This document shows positions 22,508 to 35,109 of a DNA stretch of 64,000 nt, piece after piece. Below the pieces are notes generated by a model that saw only the letters and a program-made list of their open reading frames with translations, searched no databases and was not told the DNA's origin. The stretch's first letter is position 1. Every line of letters begins with the position of its first letter. This DNA is from Bolinopsis microptera (taxonomy: Eukaryota > Ctenophora > Tentaculata > Lobata > Bolinopsidae), in NCBI RefSeq assembly GCF_026151205.1, contig NC_087077.1, forward strand, positions 15,102,983 to 15,166,982, written 5' to 3'. The position numbers and the translations under genes are program-made.

Positions 22508-25500
22508 GTTGAGCGAGGGCTTGGTTTAAAACTTCAAATTAAGAGTTCTAGTTATATCTATATTCTTGGTATTAAGTGGGAACTGGGAGACTTCTAGGAA
22601 AGTTTCAGTGAACTTGTGACCAAGGATAACAGAAAGGTGATGATATTACCATCTAAACTGTCTTTGATATTCAAGCTGAGTTTATCTGGAACAGAGTCGA
22701 CATATTTCCACACTTTCCTGAGTATAGGAACTGGTGAGTTCCCCAAACGTCCGCAAGTTGTACCTTTGTAGTGTTGTAGTGTTCCGCTGTTATAATATTA
22801 CATAATTACTTTATTAACTTAACTTAGCGCCCACCTGCCACACAATAACATTTCAACCAAAGTTCAGGTTACAACCACTCGGCCTACAACAGCTCTCATA
22901 TTACCACACTTTGTACACAACACATCTCAGTGATCCAGTTCCTCCTGTAGATCAGCTGTAGATTATTGAGTTGTTACTGACGTATCACTGTCTCACATCC
23001 ACACATCACCCCCGTTGCAGCCCTGTGATGACAGCCTCTCAACCAGGTTTCGCTCCAGTTGCTCTTCTTCAACCCTTGGCTGGCTACTTTTGCTGCTGTT
23101 CTGACACTGCTCCCACTTAGTTTTGGATGAGGTAACTTTCTGTAGAAAGGCGGAGGGGGTCTGTGTGATTGGGGGGCTTCGTGCTAACTACAGCCTAACG
23201 GTAACAGTGTGACACGCCCTCTGACAACATGTTTGGTATGATATATACCTGGGTGTACCCACGTGTCATAACGGTTATCGAATATATAACACATCTTATG
23301 CGGCTTATTTATTACTACACGTCTTGTCTGACATAATACCCGGTCAGACTATACTTTGTTTGGTTGTTTGTTGATGTTTTACCGTCCACTATCACAGGTT
23401 CTGACCACTGGATTTAGTATGACCGAGAAGCGAGAACCCTTAATTATAACCCTTTAAGTTTTTAACTCGTATGACTTTATGATTCGAAGCTTACATAATA
23501 CCTATTCTGTTAATATCTATTATGAGATATGAGTTCTTTTCGCAGCTCAATATTTAATCCCAATTAGACATTTTTTGTTTCATTCACTTTCTTCATCAAA
23601 CTTGTTGTTTCTGTTTCTGCTACATATCAAAGCTTCACCAATTTCAAGCACTTTTAATAGTCGAACGTTATCAATTAGTTATAATCTCTGTCTGAACGGA
23701 GAATCTGACATATTAATATGACATATTCATGCATGCGGTTAAGCAAATTACTAAATTAACATTCTTCTCAGACACTATAATTACTAAAGTCTAGAAAAAC
23801 GGAAGAAAGATTTTGTACCAATACTGTATAGTGTATAAGAGCCGCACCCATTTCTCAAAACAGAACAGTTTCGCCTGAACTTGTTCAATGTTCAAGAGAT
23901 GATACTTAGATCATAATATATGATTGAACACAAACACTCATTGCTAGAGAACCTCACAGGATTTCGTAATGACGTTTCATTGTTTCACGACAAGATATCA
24001 ACACTCACTACATATAGGAGACGTGTATATTTATGGAAGACAAAAGTACTGTCACTAAATGCTCGGTTTCCTTTCTGGGAGGACTGTCAGTCTTATAGAT
24101 TTCATATCCTAGTTGGAGATTTGGTTATTGTTGTTGTTGTGATGTGGTGCGTCAGAGGTTCGCTCCAGAAGTGTGTCCTATGCATAGTTCCTTTGCTAAG
24201 AACTTCTCTGAATTAGATGTCATCGTGTCTGGGATAACATCTGTTTTGCCAGAGATTCGCTCTCTTGTCTGGATGGTAGCTGTTGTTTTCGAGTGTAAGG
24301 TCATTGTTATAGTAACGTCATTGTTATAGTAACGCGAAACAAAAGATCATCATTTGCTTGAATGTTTTGGGTTCAATCTTCTAGGGAAAGTGCGGATGTT
24401 TTCTATATAAGAATATAGAGCGTAAGAGTCATTCTAGATTATTATAATCTCGTGTGGCACGTGTATTACACTGTACCGTACAGTGTACTTCAGCAATGTT
24501 AATTGCTTTACATTCTTATTCACAGTCATTTTATATTACTTATAGTCAGTTTATATTACTTGGGATTGGATTGGGGGAGCTGGGACACATTTCTTCCACT
24601 TTTGATATATCCGGTAGTAACTGGAATAACATTGTTACTTTTGCTCTATCCAGTCGAACCTTTCTCAGCCATATTTTTTTGTGACGATCTGTACACATGT
24701 ATCATTTTTGTATTTTCTGTACTATTTCAGTTAACGATAATTATATCACTAATAATCTGGGAATAGAAGACATTCATTCTCATCCGAAAGAAGATGTTTT
24801 CCTCACAGGATTAGTAAAATGGAAAATGGCTAACTTTAGATAATCTCATTTTTCACTTTTTTTGTAGTTTTTTCTTGGAAATTCAATTTCTTTCCCCGTA
24901 GAAGCTATAAGTGTCATCATAGAGACACAAAGACTTCGATATTAAATCTTGATGACAGTTCTTGTTGGTTCTTCATGAAAAGCAGAATTACCCGAATTAC
25001 CCGAATTATCCCGAAGTTACACCTCTTAAAGAAACAAGTGCCGAGTTTCATAATTTGCCAACCTCAGTTTTATTTAGTCTCGGGATATTTTGCTTGGAAT
25101 AGAACACATCGGTTAAAATTTTTTGCAACTTTATTGCAAGGAACTCGTATTTATAATTTCCGTGTTCAGATTTTTCAGATGATATATTAATGTTAACATA
25201 TTTTCGTTAGACCTTAATTCCTGGAACGTTTAAGAAATGCCACGAAGAATTTGTTAAATTTCGAGATCTGGCTTTGATCATTTCCAATTGTCTACTTATG
25301 TGACTAATTGGTTAACATGCTGGATTCATTTTGATAATATCATGCTTCCTTAATATGGGATCAATTTTGTAATTATCACGTATAAATCGTAACGGAAAGG
25401 TCTTGAGTCTATGATTAACATTGTCAAATTTTATACTAGTATTAGGATACGAATTTGATACCATATAAATCGTTAATAAACTTTATTTTGATATTACTTA

Positions 25501-26111
25501 TTTTCATTCCCACCGTATGACATAATCTCTAATGATAAACTTTTATCATATTTATATCCATACTCTTTAAACTTTCAAATAGCAATGACGACAGACAACT
25601 TAATATGGATGTTGAACCAAGAGATAACACACGAAAATACCTAATTTGGGCTGTGTTGAATATGTATACTATAAAGTACATATAATGTAGCATATATTTA
25701 ACCAAATTATGAAGCTCGCATCCGCTCGGCTGTCTCAGTGTCTCAGTAACTCAGTCCACTGTAAGTTAAGTTATCAACTCCTTCTTTGCTTCTTCTCTGA
25801 CACGGACACTCGGTGTCTCGATGTGGTGTGATGCACAAATCTTGTCAGCATCGACCGAGTATTATCATCCATCATCAACTCAGTATTATTTTATATGCTA
25901 TCTCAGATAATATCATCGCTGTGCTTTACGTTTTTCTGTGGATTGCATAAAGTTAGTGTTGAAGAGTAGATTTGTTCTTGCTGGCTGTGCTTGATTGTTT
26001 TTATCTGGTGCGGTGTAGTTTTTGGTAGAAAAGGAGTGGTCGGAAGTTTCGTAGAAAATTAAATTTGTTAAAATTGTCATTTTCTGAATTTTTTAGGCGC
26101 CCACATGTTTG
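22508..26111. other. Long intergenic stretch, no gene seen
   Basis: No recognised exon, RNA gene or mobile element across 3.6 kb. Minor items: a duplicated TCATTGTTATAGTAACG at about 24300-24334, and local ACCCGAATTA repeats near 24989. Several short ORFs have no protein-like features. Confidence 0.4.
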
Positions 26112-26480
<369 letters not shown>

Positions 26481-26517
26481 AACTAACTTCTAACACACAG
26501 AGTAAGGTGCTAGCAAG

Positions 26518-27921
26518 ATGACGTTCCGAAGTGTATCCCTAGACAAACACAACTATTACAGAGCAAAGCACGATGCAGCACCTCTTACCTGGGATAGGAA
26601 CTGTGAGAGTCATGCTCAGAACTGGGCTAACAACCTCCTCAGAACCAACACTTTCGGGCATTCCAGTGACAGGTCAGAGGGAGATCTGTCAATTTGGACG
26701 ACATGCCATCATTAGATATAATATGCCATCATTAGATATAATATGCCATCATTAGATATAATATGCCATCATTAGATATAATATGCCATCATTAGATAGG
26801 GGGTTAATCCTGATGGAAAAGAGTATTATTTGGGAAAAACAATGGAATCTTCATCCTCATACTCCATATCCTAATACTCCACACCTCACAGGAACGATAT
26901 GGGTGAGAATATCTGGGCTTACTACATGACGCGTGGTACGAACACGAAAACAGACGAACAGATGGCTGAGGAGGCTATTAAAGCTTGGTAAGTTAAACTT
27001 CCCTATCTTCTGAAGCCTCCGTTGGGAATTGGGATCACAAGAATGTATTATGAGACAATATAGGACACGAGATTAAATCTAGAAGCGCTAGATGTATAAA
27101 CGGACCGGCTGTAATCCTACAGTGAAACTTCACGGATCAGCTTTGTTTACACTTAAATTTAGAGCTGAGTATTAATGTTTGTGTTCATGTAATATTGTAA
27201 TTGTGATGTTCACTATTTCAATGTAAATTGGAATGTCTATCCTGTCCAGGTTCTGTAAATTACTAACTCGCCCATGCTGTCCAGGTTCTGTAAATTACTA
27301 ACTCGCTATCCTGTCCAGGTTCTGTAACTTACTAACTCGCTATCCTGTCCAGGTTCTGTAAATTACTAACTCGCTATCCTGTCCAGGTTCTGTAAATTAC
27401 TAACTCGCTATCCTGTCCAGGTTCTGTAAATTACTAACTCGCTATCCTGTCCAGGTTCTGTAAATTACTAACTCGCTATCCTGTCCAGGTTCTGTAAATT
27501 ACTAACTCGCTATCCTGTCCAGGTTTTGTAAATTACTAACTCGCTTTGCTGTCCAGGTACGATGAGGTGAAGAAGTACAGCTACATTTTCCCTGGTTTTA
27601 GTAAGAAGACCGGCCACTTCACTCAGGTCGTGTGGAAAGATACCACTAAAGTAGGAATGGCTATTGCTAAGAGTGACGAGAAAGCTTTCATTTGTGCTAA
27701 CTATGGTCCCCAGGTAGGTTTCATTCGGTTCCTTGCCCCAAGTGCCAGTTTGTGAGTTCGTTGATTAGGCGGGAGAGCTAACAGGGTTTGATGTTGCGAT
27801 TGTTATCAAGATATCTGTCTGTTTTCCTGACTAACTCTATAAATTTCAGGGAAATGTCTTGGCTAAAAGTGAGTTCAAGAGGTGCGTGAAACGAAAGAAA
27901 GGAGCTTGTTCCATCATGTAA
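26518..27921 (+). CDS. CAP/SCP-domain protein, GAPR-1 (GLIPR2)-like, four exons
   Basis: Exons 26518-26672, 26892-26987, 27557-27713 and 27850-27921 join in compatible phases to give 159 codons plus stop, close to the ~154-residue GAPR-1 proteins. CAP signatures appear in order: HNYYRAKHDAAPLTWD with the first His; LRTNTFGHS; NDMGENIWAYY with the conserved GEN(I/L)W; then GHFTQVVWKDTTKVGMA, the CAP1 motif; and ICANYGPQGN. There is no signal peptide, which fits the intracellular, membrane-associated GAPR-1 group rather than secreted CRISPs. The gene is bracketed by tandem arrays: (CTAA)n before exon 1, a 20-bp array in intron 1 and a branch-point/acceptor array in intron 2. The start ATG follows an acceptor-like CACACAG closely, so an untranslated upstream exon is likely. 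Confidence 0.88.
26703..26797 (+). repeat. 20-bp tandem repeat in CAP intron 1
   Basis: Five units of about 20 bp containing GCCATCATTAGATATAATAT. It starts 30 bp after the exon 1 donor (GTCAGA at 26673). Confidence 0.9.
27237..27556 (+). repeat. 34-bp array of branch point plus 3' splice site in CAP intron 2
   Basis: Nine 34-bp periods (ten acceptor copies) of GTTCTGTAAAT-TACTAAC-TCGCTATCCTGTCCAG. Each unit contains the exact TACTAAC branch consensus 16 bases before a CCAG|GT. The last copy is the acceptor of CAP exon 3 (exon starts 27557 with GTAC). Copies are almost identical; the exceptions are one CCCATG variant, one AACTTACT variant, one GTTTTG and one TTTG. Confidence 0.93.
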
Positions 27922-28237
27922 ATGTGTAAAGTTGTTAAAACTGTACAATTGTTTTGGGATTTGAAACAGTTTTTATTTTTAAAGACGTTCATACTGGAGC
28001 AAAGGATTAGGTATTACTATTTATATCAAGGTTGCTTCATGACATTTTTACCTTCCTTTTTTTGGACAAATTTAAATTAATTGACATAATTACTGATAAT
28101 ATTGCTACGAATACGTGATCGCAGATGAACTATTATTGAAATATATTATTTTTATCTCATTTTTAAGGGATGTTGTTTTGGTTAAGAAAGCTATTTTCAA
28201 TCGCTCGAATAGAAACTGAAAAAATTCATTTATAGTA

Positions 28238-28243
28238 AATAAA
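28238..28243 (+). terminator. AATAAA polyadenylation signal candidate for the CAP gene
   Basis: Canonical hexamer about 317 nt after the CAP stop codon. Unproven. Confidence 0.35.
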
Positions 28244-28574
28244 ATTCGTTAAATGATTCTCTTTTCTTAGAGCATGTGAAAGAAGGGAGGTTGCTGTTCA
28301 AATTATTTTGTATTTTTTGCCAAATTTTTAATTTTGATGATGTTTCTAATTAAATAATTGTTAAAAAATAGCTGCCTGTTTTTTTGCGTTCACACACGTC
28401 ATATTTCATAAGTTTGTTCATTCTAGTCTATTCGAATTCGAATCTCAACGAAACAATGCTTACAACTACATAAAAATACGCTGATAACATAGTTGATTTG
28501 AAGCAGGTAAAACCAAAAACTAATACATAGGTTCTGTCAAAATTCCAAAATAGAACTAATGAACAAATGGCGGG

Positions 28575-28715
28575 AACCAGAAATTACGGCGGAGGATACT
28601 ATAGCGGAACTTTTCAAAATAGGTGGACAGAATACGGCGAAATCACTTGACCCCTTCATTATTTTTATAGATTCATTCGAATATGATTCACATTATTTAC
28701 TTATTTTTCTAGAAC
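28575..28715 (+). repeat. Dispersed repeat, copy 1
   Basis: Matches 29462-29612. Shared blocks are AATTACGGCGGAGGA, TTTTCAAAATAGGTGGACAG, AATACGGCGAAATCACTTGA and ATTCATTCGAATATGATTCA. It overlaps a short ORF of 87 codons that is therefore probably not a gene. Confidence 0.8.
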
Positions 28716-29282
28716 CTTCCAGTTCCACAGGACATGACATCCTTTACTGTTTGTTTGTTGAACTATACAGTATTGTGTTTATAACAAGACGTAAAATATT
28801 GAAGCTGATAACATCAAATTAACAACGTTTTTTGTTAGCGACGAAAACTGATATTTCAATGTTAATATTTTCGTGTAATACAGGACACTACTTGATGTGT
28901 TAGCCAAAAATGTTATCTTCTTCCAACCCAAAGTAAAAATATGTAGAGTTATTCTTTATATCAGAGCTAGGATGTATATGTGTACTTTTGGTAATGAATG
29001 TTGCTTTGACTAGAATCAGGAACAATGTAATCCTCATTACCCGAAATACGTTTCCTCTATTTCTTAAAAATCTGAGTATTTTTTATTTTATTCAGGATTT
29101 AGATTCTCAAATTTTGATGATTCAGGTTTGAATATCTTAATCTTATCGGCTAAAATTTGGCTACAATAACAAAATCTTACCTGTAAGCCAAGCCGAAAAA
29201 ATCATCAGCAGTTTACACCGGTCAGGCGGCTAGCTCTCACCTATAGATCCACACGGGGTTGTCCAAGTTATACACAAATTAT

Positions 29283-29349
29283 TGTTGAAGGATTACTAAC
29301 TTTAAGTTAGTAATCCTTCAACAAAACACTGTCTAGTTTAAAACTAGAC
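29283..29349. repeat. Two adjacent perfect hairpins
   Basis: 29283-29323 is a 20-bp perfect inverted repeat around a single T (arms begin TGTTGAAGGATTACTAACTT). It is followed at 29331-29349 by a 9-bp perfect inverted repeat (GTCTAGTTT). Side-by-side hairpins in otherwise ordinary sequence; no U-run or coding context explains them. Confidence 0.9.
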
Positions 29350-29461
29350 GGCGACGGCGTTTGAGTATCAAGAGGGCGTACAAGAGGGTGGTCTGTAAGA
29401 CTATATATTATAGCAATTGTAATTAATTATAGTTATCGTTATACACTTTTTAATGTTAATA

Positions 29462-29612
29462 AAAAAATTACGGCGGAGGACACTATAGTTCTATAGAGCG
29501 GATCTTTTCAAAATAGGTGGACAGAATACGGCGAAATCACTTGACACCTCCTTAGCTATTTTCAAAAATTCATTCGAATATGATTCACATTATTTCGTTA
29601 TTCTTCTAGAAG
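29462..29612 (+). repeat. Dispersed repeat, copy 2
   Basis: Direct copy of 28575-28715 with a small insertion (TTCTATAG duplication) and scattered substitutions. The two copies are 0.9 kb apart in the same orientation. Confidence 0.8.
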
Positions 29613-30096
29613 GAATAATATATTTAAATGCCCTCACTTTCACAAGTTTTTTAATTAAGAACCCGGCAGAAGGTTACCTAAACGAACGGATGAGCTAAAA
29701 TAATTTCCTTTACAATATTCTGGAACTTAAAAAATTTAATAGCATTTTGAACATTTTAATTTTGTACATTTTATTTAATTTTGTACATTTTGAACATTTT
29801 AATCGCATTTTGAACGCTTAGTCATTGGAACAGAAATTAAGTTTGAGTAATATTCACCATATGATGACAAACCAACATGCTGAGTCGTGTGACTTTTTAC
29901 TAATATATTATTCGTTTTGCATATTCGTTTTACAATATTGAATTGAAGCCACTTATTATATACCTTAGGACCAATAAATTTGGTTCACAATAAATTTGGT
30001 TACCATAATTTTAGTCACAAATTTCGCAAATTTTTAGTCTACAACAACTTAGTCAAATTTTTCGACTTTTCGAGACCATTTTCCATTCCATTTACC
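29613..30096. other. AT-rich intergenic with short repeats
   Basis: Contains local TTTTGTACATTTTATTTAA / TTTTGAACATTTTAAT repeats (about 29740-29815). No gene. Confidence 0.35.
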
Positions 30097-30100
30097 TTAA

Positions 30101-30588
30101 GAACGACAAATTTAGTCTACCCCGTCTGAGCATTACAGATTAAGCTGCAATGCATTACTCGGGAATTTCAATAACATCAGATCTAGATATGAGTTTGTGA
30201 CTATGAATCACTAAGTTCTTCAGTACACTGTTCAGTTTCTTTTTCACCCTTTTTCGACTTTACCTTTTTTGTCGGTACGACGTAGTTTTATCGATATGAT
30301 CCTTCAGCCGTTTCAACAGAGCATGCATTGGGATGGATCGATTAAAAATGTAATGTCCAAGAGGAGCTCTAACCCTTTAAGTGCAATAGGACTTTGGTAC
30401 GGTTTTGTGCAGTAGGAACGGTGCAGTGATTTCATATATTAATTATAAACAATGTTAGCCTAATAATATTCATGTCATATTTGCTGCTTTAAAATTAGTC
30501 GCCGAAAAATTTAGACTCATGAAATTTGGTTTACAACAATTTTAGTCAAAAGTTTGACTAAATTTATGGTAGACTAAATTTGTCGTTC
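30101..30588. mobile_element. TTAA-flanked MITE (piggyBac-like insertion)
   Basis: A 488-bp element between TTAA tetranucleotides (30097-30100 and 30589-30592), with inverted ends GAACGACAAATTTAGTCTACC. TTAA target duplication is the piggyBac hallmark, though the GAACGA end is not the usual CCC(T/A) terminus. Further TTTAGTC/GACTAAA motifs occur subterminally and just outside (29985-30060). No transposase. Confidence 0.72.
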
Positions 30589-30592
30589 TTAA

Positions 30593-31640
30593 AATAGTGT
30601 ACTACAGATTATACCGCGACTACTACTTTATTCTAGACAGGCATGGGTCTAGAGAATATTCTGCGTGTGCCAAATGTATTTGTTCTAGACTCTAGTAGTT
30701 AAACTGTGCTAACAATTCAATTTTCGCACACTTTGGTTTTTTCCGGTGTCAAAAGACATTATTTGTATTATAGGTCACATTGAAGGCGTGATATATTCCT
30801 TGTATTCCTTGTACCATGACAACTTCATCATTTCAAAGTAGGTGGTATTGTTTAATGTTTACCTCATGTTCTACAGTTCTATATTTGACAGTTCTAGTCA
30901 ATTATCAGCCGTATGGGATATTTCACTTTTAGGATTGAAGCCCTTTGTCTATTCTGTTTTCGTTTAACAAAATCCCAAAATTGCCGCTCAGCTTCGTTCA
31001 CCAATTTGCTATTTAGCGCAACCGATAGAAACACTTCTTTAATCGGGGTTTTTATGTCTCTGGTCTTAATTCATAGTTATGGTTGAGGACGTACGGTACA
31101 GACAAAATTTGTACTCATTGAAGGTAGAATTGATTGGCATTTATTTTCGAAATTTTGTAAATCTCGCAGTTAAATGGAAAAAGTTGAAAATTTAATCGAT
31201 CGCTGATCGCTGCAATACAAGAACCTTCCGCGAGAAACCAGCAACGACGAACTTTAAGTTGGTCAGTCGACTTTAGTTTAGTCAGAAATTTGGGTGTTCC
31301 TAGTTAGCTAGTTGACTTTCCGTCCATTGCGACTCTAAATAGTTATGAGTACCAACTGCCAACTGTCCAATTTACCTGCTATCACATGTATAACCGTAAT
31401 AAACTAAAAACGCTTCCGTGATTTTTAATTGCCTGCGTGTTGTAACATTCATCAAGCGAACAATGTGAAGAGTCGAGAATGCAATTCAGATCATATCTTC
31501 TTTAATCTAGAAATATTGGATAATTCTGGAGTCGATAGATCAGTATCTCATTTTACTTGTCGGCACCGCAAGAAGTCACTAGCACAAACATGCATAGATT
31601 AAGCATTCTTCGGAAAATTGTAAACTTGGCGAAGTAGCTG
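30593..31640. other. Intergenic, no gene seen
   Basis: No supported feature. Confidence 0.35.
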
Positions 31641-31654
31641 AATGATCAGAATAA

Positions 31655-31830
31655 AAGGGTTAAAAACAGGAAAGAATACGTGGTTTTCATTTGCTGAAAG
31701 TAAAATCGACTCGGGGGAGATCTAGATTCTTGGACCTGAAATTTCGCTATTATTTCACAACATTTTATTTTTGTTATACATAATATGTTATGTGCTGAAG
31801 AGGAGAAAGTAACATTAGAAATTTTGGAAA
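31655..31830 (+). repeat. Dispersed repeat family 2, copy 1
   Basis: Similar to 45015-45190 in the same orientation. Shared landmarks are TTAAAAACAGGAAA, AAAGTAAAATCGACTCG, GATTCTT.GACCTGAAATT and AAAGTAAC.TT.GAAA. An old dispersed element without coding capacity. Confidence 0.7.
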
Positions 31831-32859
31831 TCTGCAAAAACTAAAGAAGGGAGAGGAAAAGAAGGAAAATTAAAAACTACAATGCACTCGTGTAAAAATG
31901 ACGGCAAAATCTGAATACTGTTTGACGGATTCAGATTGGATGTTAATGACCAAGTGGTGTGGGAATTTGCGTCACCTGTTGCCGCTATATATAGTGCTAC
32001 TGTGAATGACAAAGCGTTGAATGATCTATGTCTATTGCATTTAACAACCGATTGACCTAAATGTTGAAATGAGCTAGCTCAGCTACTGGCTTAGTTTTCG
32101 TTTCTCGTCGACCCTGCTGCATAAGTCATATGCATACATTTTTCCAGTCGTTCTTTGATTTAATGCTTTCATAGATTTTTGTTCTTTTTGATCACTATAA
32201 TTGAATGAAACATTATGACGGTAATCTATTTATAGCCACTAATATCAACCTCAGGCCCCCCTTCATCAGCTTAGTCTTGTAACCAGGGGTTTTAAAACTA
32301 GCTCGAGCTCGCGTGCACACATCACATCGTCAGCATGCAAATCTCCAAACAATAGTTCTATCACAAAGCACTCCATTTTTATCAAGTGCTTGATTCTCAA
32401 ATTGTAAAGTTTCGATCTTTTATAACATCTGTTACGGAGCTTGATTGCATATTATCTGCTGCGTTCTAGAAGCAATATCATTGCTATAAAATGAAGTGTA
32501 GCATGCAGAGCTATCGAACCGGCGGCACTTCAGCTACTTTTTTATTATCTTTTTGTACAGCTAGCACCGCTGCTACGACTACCAGACTTTGATAATTTAA
32601 GATCATGTTCAACACGCTTAGCATACATTTCCTAGTTCATTCTTGTTTAGTTTAATGTTCATGTCAATACTAATGATCAGCTGATGATCAGTGAACTTGA
32701 AAAATATTAGAACATATCCATTTCGATACATAACTAGATATAAATAATCCAAAAATTGAATCAAAGTAAAACACAAACATTTCAAAAAATTACCCAAACT
32801 ATTTCTCAGTAGGAAAGAGTCCCTTGGGATCGGTTCCAGACACCACAAACTCCAACATC
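31831..32859. other. Intergenic, no gene seen
   Basis: No supported feature before the candidate exon at 32860. Confidence 0.35.
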
Positions 32860-32934
32860 ATGCCTCCTCAAAAAGAGCTGGACCAGTTTGGAATCGCTAC
32901 TGTCTACTCGTGCCATGGCGCTGAAATCAATGAC
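32860..32934 (+). CDS. Candidate first coding exon of an unidentified gene
   Basis: An ATG with 25 codons (MPPQKELDQFGIATVYSCHG then AEIND) runs exactly into a strong donor GAC|GTGAGT at 32935. Codon usage looks coding. No downstream exon in the correct phase was recognised, so the gene, if real, has a long first intron or was lost. No family recognised. Confidence 0.35.
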
Positions 32935-34441
32935 GTGAGTATCACTAAAATAGTCATATTATCGAATACCTATATTCAATATTCATATTGTCTACCATGA
33001 AATTACTAACAATTGGAAGTTTCCTCGGCCGGTAGCTGATCAATTAGTTGACTGAGAGTTGTAGTAGTTGGCTAGTAGGTATTTAACTTAACAACTGGCT
33101 TTTTTGGAAGATCCACACCTCGTACCAAATCCATACCCCAACCTTTTAACGGAAGATGATCGAAACAGTTTTTGTCAGAGAATAATTTTAACCTTATCGA
33201 ATGTGGGGTTATTCGGAATAAGCTTCTAAAATGCATCGAAGACTCCTCCGAAAAATGTCAATGTATGATTAAGCACGCTTGCTTTCAGTACTCGAAAAAT
33301 TCCACAAGATCTAGTCCCACATATTTTCTTTGACAGATTTAAAACTAGTGGTATGACCGTCAAGGGCGTTACAATTCGGTACCCAACCCCACCCGGTCCC
33401 TTTTTATACCCTAAATATTTTGTACCCCCAAATATTTTTTTCGCGTCGAGTTGGCTGGGCCGGGAATCCATTTTGCTGACAAATCGGACGATTTTTAAAA
33501 AGGACACCCACTTTGCTTTGGTAACATTTCAAAGAAATTTAGACCGTATCATCCGTCAAGTACTATAATGAGCCCTTGACTTATTTGTTACAAAATTACG
33601 TAGGGAAACTAAGTTCATTTTGATACTCATAATCGATTGATGGTATTAGATGGAGCCCATAATTCTATTAGATTTACCCAGAGACAGCGATTCTGTATTT
33701 TCCATTCGTTTGAAATATTAAATAGTTCGGTATTCGGTTGAGGATAAACTGATTTAACGAAATTTGCTGTTTTTCTGAACAGACTCGATTCAAGCCAGTA
33801 GTTATTATTTGTATTTGTTAAATGAGTTTTACCATGAGACTCAAAGACAATACATGACTTCAACAGGATAAAGTGGTGAAAGTTTTAAAGTTTTAATACG
33901 GCGTTATTATACTGGATGGCGATATCTCATATCGGTTTATACTATAGCTAGACTCAGTATTCTTCATTTGTCTCTGGGGGATCAGAATTACAAGATATCA
34001 TTATCATGTGTTGATAAATGGATTTGTTGTTTTTGTTTTTTGTTGTATCACCTACTCTACCTACATGGAGGCTACGTCAAATACGTCTAATGGGGTGCCT
34101 CCGTTGTAGGATACAGGTGTAGGTCACCTGACTAGAATCCCAACGGCATAACCAATAACCATGTCATGTTCATAACCATGGTTTCGCCGTCGGGAGTTTA
34201 GTCTACAACCGTCCGTTCATCGGTCTAAGTTCTAACACTCTTTTTAGGGAGTGCTAGGATCCAGATTCTCTTACAACGAGACATACGTTTAACGTTTCTA
34301 CCCTGCTGTCATGTGTTGACTACGGAAACGCTATCTCGAGTATACGGGGACCATGACGCCATATTATGGTGTTGTTTTTGTCTTTATTACATATATTGTA
34401 TACATCCATACACTTCTATATGAGTACATATTGTACTGCAC
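32935..34441. other. Intergenic or intronic, no gene seen
   Basis: Could be intron of the candidate gene starting at 32860. No element boundaries found. AT-rich with several pyrimidine tracts. Confidence 0.35.
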
Positions 34442-34443
34442 TA

Positions 34444-35107
34444 CAGTGTGTCCCAAAAATATTGACCCAATGAGAAGTGCTACTCATTTTGATTAATTTT
34501 ACCCCACTGGTCCTCATTTCCTAGGAAATGAGGACCAGTGGGGTAAAATTATGCCCTAGTTTCTACAATTATGCCCTAGTTCGAGCAGTCACCTTTTATT
34601 TTCCATCCTTTGGCAAATTTATTCTATCAATAAACATCTCTGGTAACATATGGATCGATAAAGCTATCAAATAAGTGAATTCCACCTCCTAAAATGCACA
34701 ATTTATGCCAAAGTGGCCTGACGTACATTCTCTGGGTTCAGGCCAGCTGAATAAATGACAGTCTGTGAACACCTATTGGGTCTAATGAGATCAAATGAGT
34801 TGTTTAGGGGTTAGATGAGAACAATAAGAACACATTAGGACCAAATATAGGCCACAAATGTTTACCACTTGGCAGTAGGCCCAGTGCTTAGAATCGTGGA
34901 CGAGCCCAAGATTCGAGGGTTTTTCCCCATATTTTTAAGCCTGCAAAATTAAAACATAAAAAAAGTTTTAGAACCTGTATAGTGGTCCTAAACAAATCTC
35001 CCAACCCTTTGGCTTTAGAACACCAAACTAGGAGATGAGGACCAATGGGGTGAAATTAATAAAATGAGGAGCACTTCTTATTGGGTCAATCTTTTTGTGA
35101 CATCACG
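34444..35107. mobile_element. TA-flanked MITE with long inverted ends
   Basis: A 664-bp element flanked by TA on both sides (34442-34443 and 35108-35109). The inverted ends extend about 80 bp: CAG(T)GTGTCCCAAAAA...TTGACCCAATGAGAAGTGC...GACCAGTGGGGT. Tc1/mariner-like by the TA and the CAGTGTGTCCC terminus. The left inner arm carries its own hairpin around TCCTCATTTCCTAGGAAATG (34510-34555). No transposase ORF. Confidence 0.82.
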
Positions 35108-35109
35108 TA

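Noticed and set aside
27237-27556. Possible CRISPR array (regular 34-bp units)
   Set aside because: Units are contiguous with no variable spacers, and the region is an intron of a metazoan gene. The same applies to the 68-bp array at 54829-57344.
28559-28822. 87-codon ORF
   Set aside because: It overlaps a dispersed non-coding repeat that recurs at 29462-29612 with frame-breaking indels.
34030-34300. tRNA-derived SINE
   Set aside because: A weak B-box-like GACTAGAATCCC was seen, but no A box, tail or TSD.
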